A DNA stretch of 64,000 nt from Brachyhypopomus gauderio (taxonomy: Eukaryota; Chordata; Actinopteri; Gymnotiformes; Hypopomidae): positions 5,034,368 through 5,098,367 of the forward strand of contig NC_135211.1 of the NCBI RefSeq assembly GCF_052324685.1, written 5' to 3'. The notes beneath the pieces were generated by a model that had not been told where the DNA came from, did no database searches, and saw nothing but the letters and a program-made list of their open reading frames with translations. The number at the start of each line of letters is the position of its first letter. Position 1 is the first letter of the stretch. This document shows positions 57,881-64,000 of the stretch, in pieces. The position numbers and the translations under genes were made by a program.

Positions 57881-59041
57881 GTAGCCCCCCACACCCCTGC
57901 CGCATAAGGCCCCATACTGCCCTGAAAGTCACATTGTGGTCATGTTCTGCGATAAGTACTGATGTTTTGAGATTTCATATGCATAGAGATAAAATGCTTG
58001 GGTTGTGAAATAAATATGTTGCAATTGTTTTAAAGTCCAGTAAATGAACAGGGGTGGGTTTCCTGAAACGTTCGTAACTCTAAGTACTTTGTAACCTCGT
58101 ACTTACGAATATTCTTAAATTTACGAGTGTTTCCCGAAACTCTTCGTAACTTACGTCATTCTTAGTCGTTCGTAACTTAAGAATCTCTGGACCCATTCGT
58201 AACTCACTAAGTACTTCTGAACTCGAAGCTCACGTGCAGTTCTACCTCAAAAAGGATAGAGGCGCTAATTTCACTCGCGCTGGTTTTAATCACGGCATTA
58301 CAACATTTGCGTTTATGTGTATAATTAGCCTAGTAGCCTATTTTCTTTTGAAGTAATTACATCGCATATACCACATTGTGTCAACAAAAATCAAATGTAC
58401 TACTTTGAATTATTTAGCATTAGTTGATATGTTCCCAATATTTAATTAAATCTCTCCATTCATCATCATGCAGTTACTAGCGTTTCAAACTTTCACAATT
58501 CATGTATTCTTTGCTAAGAAGTGGATACAAGTTGGCATATTAAGCTTGTTTTAACTTGACCAATAAAATGGATCGATTAATCGGCAGCACATATAAGTAT
58601 CTTGGATTAAGGCTAGCAATTGTGCTTGTGTGATGAACATGGCAGCTCTTCGGAGTATTGGCTTTGAATAGAAGATATAATTTAAGAAGACGACGTAATC
58701 CACGAAGCCACGTATTCAGTTCGCCTGAATGCAGAATTTTGCCCTTAGCCCCACGATGCAGTTACTGACAGCCCTCCGATTTTATGCAGTGGCGGACTTA
58801 GCAATTTGGGGGCTCAAGGCAAATTTAGCTAGGGGGCCCATCAACATTAATATGCGAGAAATAATTTAGCTAATCAGGGGGCCCCTACAGTGGGCTGCAG
58901 TTGGAGGGGCCCAAGGCAGTTGCCTAGCCATGCCTCTATGCAAAGACCGCCTCTGATTTTATGCCAGGTGGGCTTCTGCAGACTGTTGGTGATGCCCACG
59001 GACTAAGCTAAGCTGACATATCTAAATATATATATATATAT

Positions 59042-59887
59042 TAGTGGTGGGGCGTTAACGGCGTTCGTTAATTTGATACTCTTATCGGGCGATATAAAAA
59101 TTATCGCCGTTAATCTATTCTTAAAGTTGGGTTGGGAACTGGGTCAAAATGGGTAAGCAAACTATGATGACTTTCAACTTGATAGTTTAGCTCGGCTGTA
59201 TTCCTAACCAAATTGCACAGTAGGGGCGAGAACGAGTTTTCAAACCTGTGAATTACAAATCGTACGTGTGTTTACATGGATGCAGCCACGAAGTCGCCAG
59301 GTTTGTTTCATGGAAAATTCATTTTTAGGAACGTAAAATATTACCGGAGCGGAGCTCGGAGCGGTCGTTTTCTGCATGGTCCTAGCGCTAGATTCGTCGC
59401 TATTTTAAAATTTCTTTTTAACCGTTAAAACTGCAGAGGACCAAAATCGGCTTTTGAAAAAGTACCCCCCAAATTACGTCCGTGAGGTTAAATGTACTAA
59501 ATGTTGGCTTACATTTCAAATATCATGTTTAGCTGAATAAACATGTTATCAACCCCTTTTAATGTACAGTATGTAGGCTTACAAATTCATGTTTAACTGA
59601 ATAAACCGTTGAACACGAGTAGCCTACATTTTATTGAGCATGTTTTTTTCTTCAAGTATCAAAGTAGAACAGCTTCTCAAGCAGTCATTGATGCATTTTG
59701 GAAACAGGAGATGAGCCCCTGGTCTAATGCACCCTCTGTATTAAGAAACCCTATCTCAAAAACTGACTTTTAGTCATTACTTGGGTAGCACGCATATGAG
59801 CCATTTTAATATAGATTAATCTAGATTAATTTCAAGATTTCAGTGAGATTAATCTAGATTAAAAAAATTAATCTATGCCCACCCCTA
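59042..59887. mobile_element. hAT-type non-autonomous element (unit C)
   Basis: 846 bp, ends TAGTGGTGGGG and GCCCACCCCTA, flanked by ATATATAT. Shared with unit A. Confidence 0.75.
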
Positions 59888-59984
59888 ATATATATATATA
59901 TATATCTATCTGCGTTTCCTAGGACCTTGCTATACATTTCCAAGGACTAGGGATGCATTACATGAAACCAAAATTGGTTTTCAT

Positions 59985-60170
59985 GCACTTGTAAACATCC
60001 GAGGAGTTGTTGGTGCAGTGGACGTCACTCTGATCCTCATACACACTCCCAGCCTACATCTACATCTGCTGTAAAGGATCCACCAAGGCCTCTTTACAGA
60101 CATTGTGGCCAAGTGGCCTGGGAGTACTCATGACTCCTTCATCTGGGCCAATTCTGGAGTGTCAGATGGC
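59985..60170 (+). pseudogene. Harbinger nuclease (DDE_Tnp_4) remnant (unit C)
   Basis: GVVGAVDVTLILIHTPS and LFTDIVAKWPGSTHDSFIW, with the same internal damage as in A. Confidence 0.75.
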
Positions 60171-60201
60171 TAGGGACGGTGCATTTGATGGTGGACATAT
60201 C

Positions 60202-60474
60202 CTAGCTGACAGTGGTGATCCACTCTGAAGCTATATACTCCTGTATCAAATCCCCTGGTATCCCTTCAGTAGCTGTGGGGCCCAGTATCTCCAGTGTCTT
60301 ATCCTCCTCAACAGTAAGGGAACTTGTGGACATTTGACCTCCACCAGTCTTAACCCTTTTCCTAGCTAGAGTTACACCAAAGCATTGTGGATCTTGTTGT
60401 TTTTGTATTTCATCCCCTATATACTGATGCATTAATGCATCATCATACACCAGGTCTGACACACTGGAACCCAT
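60202..60474 (-). pseudogene. Harbinger Myb/SANT-like partner protein, partial (unit C)
   Basis: Minus-strand frame of 90 residues: MGSSVSDLVYDDALMHQYIG, then CFGVTLARKRVKTGGGQMST and SLTVEEDKTLEILGPTATEG, with no stop before the ATG at 60474. Convergent to the nuclease, as expected for the DNA-binding partner of Harbinger. The tri-helix part is not seen, so it is either a last exon or truncated. Confidence 0.45.
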
Positions 60475-60559
60475 GCTCCTAGTTAGTCTTACATTCCAGT
60501 TATTTTAAATAGCCGGTGGCATGGCTCTCAAAATTGAAATAAAAATGTAATCATAAGAA

Positions 60560-61490
60560 AATATTGTAACAAACAAAATTTGATTCCGGTGAAATGCACA
60601 AGTGATGTAAGCTATGCTGATCAAACACATCAAGTCTTCAAAGTCTCCTTACTAAATGTCCACTCACTCACAAACAAGTCTTTTATAATAGCTAAATTAA
60701 TTGAAGTACAGTACTTATTCAGTTCTTTTGATTGTTATCTATCATCCTCCGAGACTACATACAGATTTTGCAGAAATGCTTTCTAGGATTTTAATTGATT
60801 TTGATTATGTTTTAATTGCTGGGGATTTTAATATTCACATGGATATATCCACAAATCCAACACTTCAGAATTCATGAGGATGCTTAACTCTTTTGATCTC
60901 ATACAGCATGTATCAAGCCCAACTCATAAGCAGGGCCACATTTTAGATTTGATCATTTCTAAATGCATAGAGGTTAATAATACTGAAATTACTGATGTTG
61001 CAATGATTATTTTGGTGTATTTTTCAATATGTCATTATCTACTAGAATACTCAGTGAAAAGCGCACAATAACAGGATTGTAACACAATAAAGCGCACGTT
61101 ATCTCAGTGCTGGCAGTGCCGTGGCCTTCACAGACATGATACAGTCCCTTCCTCCTCTCTCAGAAAATGGGAATGAGTTAGTTGAAACATTCACACACAT
61201 AGTTATGAACTGTATTGATGCTGTGGCACCAAAGGTAGCTAAAATAATCTCTGGTAAAATTAAGATGCCCTGGAGAAACACACCATCTATTATTAAAATT
61301 TAGGCAAGATAGTAGGTGTGCCTCCCCTTAATGACCACAAGCAGCAACAGTTCTTTGTGAAGACGGATGGTTTATGGTGTAACAAACTCATTTCCCATCG
61401 TGAGAACTACAAATACAGGATTGCAAAGATATTTGCTATAAATGACAAAGATCATGGCATTTATCCTTTAACTTCATTAATGTAACTAAA
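60560..61490 (+). pseudogene. LINE endonuclease fragment (L2/CR1-type, clade uncertain)
   Basis: Pieces of an AP-type endonuclease: SLLNVHSLTNKSFIIAKLI, a deletion, then DYVLIAGDFNIHMD with the catalytic GDFN motif, then MLNSFDLIQHVSSPTHKQGH and ILDLIISK, and further on IDAVAPKVAKIISGKIKMPW. These follow the order of a fish non-LTR retrotransposon ORF2 from endonuclease to the linker before reverse transcriptase. Frameshifts and a deletion after the first piece make it dead. No reverse transcriptase is present. Confidence 0.65.
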
Positions 61491-61495
61491 GCAAA

Positions 61496-61911
61496 TGTAA
61501 CATGTTCGATACAATTCACGTCTTTAAGAAATGCGATACATATACCTGCATTAGCAGACTAACATTCACATAGAAACAAATATTAAACAAACCTCGTTAA
61601 CTGCTTTCGCTAAAGGAGAGGAAATATAACATCTCGTAGTCTGACGAAAGTCAGATGAACTTCTCTTCAGTAGTAGTTACTTTATCTTAGACAATGAACT
61701 TGAGAATATAAAGAATAACACCAACACGACGACAACTTAAAGTAAACACATGTGCTCTTCAAATCAAAAAGAGAAAGAAAGAAAAACAGCGAAGTGGAGT
61801 GTAAAATCAGCAGTTGTCTACAAGCAACCCGGACCCCAAGAAAAACCGTTCGTCTCTATAGCAACACTAAACACAACCGCACAAAAGTAAACAACTCGTC
61901 TGTCAGCTACA
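61496..61911 (-). repeat. Probable 3' LTR of the second BEL element
   Basis: On the minus strand the purine tract TTTGGTGGGAG is followed directly by TGTAGCTGACAGACG at 61911, the same arrangement as before the 3' LTR of the intact BEL. The far end is tentatively placed at 61496, where the plus strand reads TGTAACATGTTCG (ends TG...CA). The second LTR lies outside the window, so this end is not proven. Confidence 0.6.
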
Positions 61912-61998
61912 CTCCCACCAAATCACTTATGATTTTCAATCAAGAGCTGACAAATGTTCTCTACTAACAAACTAGATGTGGTAGAGAATAACCACTAT

Positions 61999-64000
61999 CT
62001 AAATCCTATCAGTAGCTTCTAGCAAGATCACCGTTTTATGAATGGGTCTCTCTAAGAAGATAGGCTTGGCAGTGCGTTTGCCATATTTATCCAGATTTGA
62101 GTCACCAACAAGTAGTTTCACCTTCCTCACTTTCCCGTCACGTCCTAGGTATACTTCCAGTACTCTTGCTAACTTCCACTGATTCCGTGGAGCAGAGTCA
62201 TCTTGCAGAATAACGATGTCGTTGACCTCTGCATTCCTCCGATCCTTGTTCCATTTCTGCCTAGCTTGAAGATTAAGAAGGTATTCCTTCTTCCAACGAA
62301 ACCAGAAGTCATTGGCCAAGTATTGCACCCTGCGCCACCTCTTGTGAAGGTAAAGATCTTCTTTAATGAACCTTCCCGGTGGGGGTAAAATGATCTTGGA
62401 CTTCATTGTCGAGATATGGTTCGGTGTGAGAGGCTCTGGACCGTGTGGGTTGTTCAGATGTTCAGTAGTGAGTGGTCTACTGTTTATGATAGCCATTACT
62501 TCATATAGGAAGGTGCGTAAAGAGGCACTATCAAGTCGCCCTGCTGAATGATCGAGAACAGACATCAGTATACTTCTTACTGTGCGTATTTGCCTTTCCC
62601 AAATACCTCCCATATGGCTTGAAGATGGTGTGTTCATGAGAAACTCACAACCTAGTGCTTTCACTTGCTCTTGGTTCATTCCCCTTGCAGCTTCAATGAA
62701 CTCATTTCTTGCACCCATAAAATTGGTACCTTGATCACACCGAATTTGACGAACAGCACCTCTTATAGCAATGAATGAGCGTAAGGCATTAATGAAAGAA
62801 TCAGTGGATAGATCCTCGAGCATCTCAATGTGTACTGCTCTTGAACACATGCAGGTAAACAGCAGGCCATAGCGCTTTAACTCTCTTCTCCCATCTTTCA
62901 CATGAAATGGTCCAAAGCAGTCCATCCCACAATATACAAAGGGAGGAGTTGCCTCTGTACGCTCTTCTGGAAGGTCAGCCATTCTTTGTTCCTCAGCACA
63001 TCATCTAAATTTCCTGCATTTAGTACACTTGTAGATGTAAGAAGAAACTGCACCACTGCATGCCAGGATCCACACGCCATTAGACCTCAGCTCATTCATG
63101 GTCATTCCCCGTCCTTGGTGATGTACTTTCTCGTGATAATGCTTGATGAGCAACATTGAAGTATGGCTATCCTTTGGAAGGATTGCTGGATGTCGTACAT
63201 GTGGATGAAGAGTAGCATGTGATAAGCGACCTCCCACTCTGAGAATGCCTTGCTCATCAAGAAATGGGTTCAGTCTGTGCAACTTAGTCATATCCCGAAC
63301 ATTCGGCATGCTCTGATTCTTGATATGCTGAATTTCCTTGAAAAGGGCCTTCTCTTGAGACATCTTAATAATAGTGAGCTCTGCTTCACTTCTCTCAGCC
63401 AAGCTGGTGGCTTCTCCAGACCTAGATTGTAAGTGTTTAATTTCCTTGATCCATCGCTTAAGCCTGGCAACTGCTTTCACTGCTCTTGTCCAGTCAGAGA
63501 ATTTACAGAGCCGATCTTGTAAGGATCTTTCTTCTGTCGCTTGAGTGTCGTGAATAGTTACCTTCCGTAGTTCTGGGTCACTGTCCACAGACTCTCCCAC
63601 CATAACTTCTTCTCTAGGAAGTTCTCTGTTCCAAAGAAATTCCGGTCCTGTGAACCAGTTGGAATTTAGAAGCTGTTCTCCTATAAGCCCCCTGGAGGCA
63701 TGATCTGCCGGATTCTGTTCTGAGGACACATACCTCCACTGTTCAGGCTTTGTGCTTTGTCTGATGCGTTGGATTCGATTTGCCACAAAAAGATGGAATC
63801 TCTTGGCATCATTGTTTATGTAACCAAGTACAACCTTCGAATCTGTCCAGAAATATTCTTGTAGTGCATTTATCTCCAACTCCCTCTTAAGCATATCGCT
63901 TATTCGCACAGCGACAACCGCAGCTGAAAGTTCAAGTCTTGGGATGGTCATAAATTTCATGGGGGCAACTCTAGACTTCCCCATAACTAGGGAGCAGTAA
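61999..64000 (-). pseudogene. Second BEL/Pao polyprotein, partial, one in-frame TGA
   Basis: The reading frame enters from beyond the window end and runs on the minus strand. In order: RNase H-like part (YFWTDSKVVLGYI, NPADHASRG), integrase zinc finger (HYHEKVHHQGRG ... CTKCRKFR), integrase core (CGMDCFGPF, CDQGTNF, GGIWERQ) and DUF5641 (KRWRRVQYLANDFWFRWKKE), ending LLEATDRI and TAG. A single TGA at 63001-63003 interrupts the frame between the zinc finger and the core. The frame is the same on both sides, and the intact BEL has Arg at this place, so a CGA to TGA change explains it. Protein similarity to the first BEL is clear but moderate, so it is another family or subfamily. Only the Pol C-terminal half is visible. 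Confidence 0.92.

Larger units (their letters stand above)
58052..60480. mobile_element. PIF/Harbinger element, right end not found (unit C)
   Basis: Same element as in unit A, preceded by CAG at 58049-58051. It contains the nested hAT MITE (59042-59887), the nuclease remnant and a longer minus-strand partner frame. The TA repeats beside the MITE are short here. It is followed by LINE sequence. Confidence 0.7.
51805..64000. repeat. Tandem segmental duplication, unit C (partial)
   Basis: Third unit, cut by the window end before block Y. Block X spans 51805-58051. The middle begins with the same Harbinger element as unit A up to about 60363, then differs (LINE fragment, second BEL element). 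Several small variants in the first part of X are shared by B and C against A, while other positions and the Harbinger block are shared by A and C against B. The (CT)n tract is at about 55493-55523. Confidence 0.93.

Overview
The window is animal nuclear DNA, almost certainly from a teleost fish. The signs are split exons with GT/AG borders, many TA-, CA- and CT-type microsatellites, a tRNA-headed SINE with a (CATT)n tail, and a dense fish-like transposon mix: BEL/Pao, L1-like, L2-like, Tc1, piggyBac, hAT, PIF/Harbinger and a long-TIR element with an integrase remnant. There are no bacterial operons, no CRISPR array and no rRNA genes.

The backbone is a tandem segmental duplication. Position 1 recurs at 35844 and again at 51805, so the window holds unit A (1-35843), unit B (35844-51804) and the start of unit C (51805-64000). 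Each unit begins with a nearly identical block X of about 6.2 kb. This block carries plus-strand exons of an eIF4G-like gene: a YYPAQP exon, a [12 protein letters not shown] exon, a proline-rich exon, an eIF4E-binding-motif exon, and one MIF4G exon. The MIF4G exon has the same +1 frameshift in all three copies, so the array multiplies a broken eIF4G copy. Unit A has also lost the eIF4E-binding exon. Units A and B end with a block Y of about 6 kb. Y holds a minus-strand 170-residue open frame (34560-35072 and 50459-50971), an Ig-like exon, a decayed Tc1 element and several minisatellites.

Between X and Y the units differ. A and C start with the same PIF/Harbinger element carrying a nested hAT MITE. 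In B only 18 bp of that Harbinger end remain before a 5'-truncated L1 with a poly(A) tail. Unit A continues through a hAT (BED-finger) element with MITEs inside it, a broken USP37-like deubiquitinase on the minus strand, and an L1 ORF1 split by a piggyBac copy. It then holds an 8.1-kb insertion that is absent from B. That insertion nests: a long-TIR element (TSD AAGAG) contains a hAT MITE (TSD ATATTTAT), which contains a complete, open BEL/Pao retrotransposon (TSD CTAAT, LTRs differing at one base).

Unit C runs from Harbinger into a LINE endonuclease fragment and a second BEL/Pao element on the minus strand. That element is cut by the window edge and carries one in-frame TGA.

Host coding content is therefore mostly fragmentary. 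The only long intact reading frame is the BEL polyprotein (22784-28603). The block-Y frame is the best candidate for a retained host exon.
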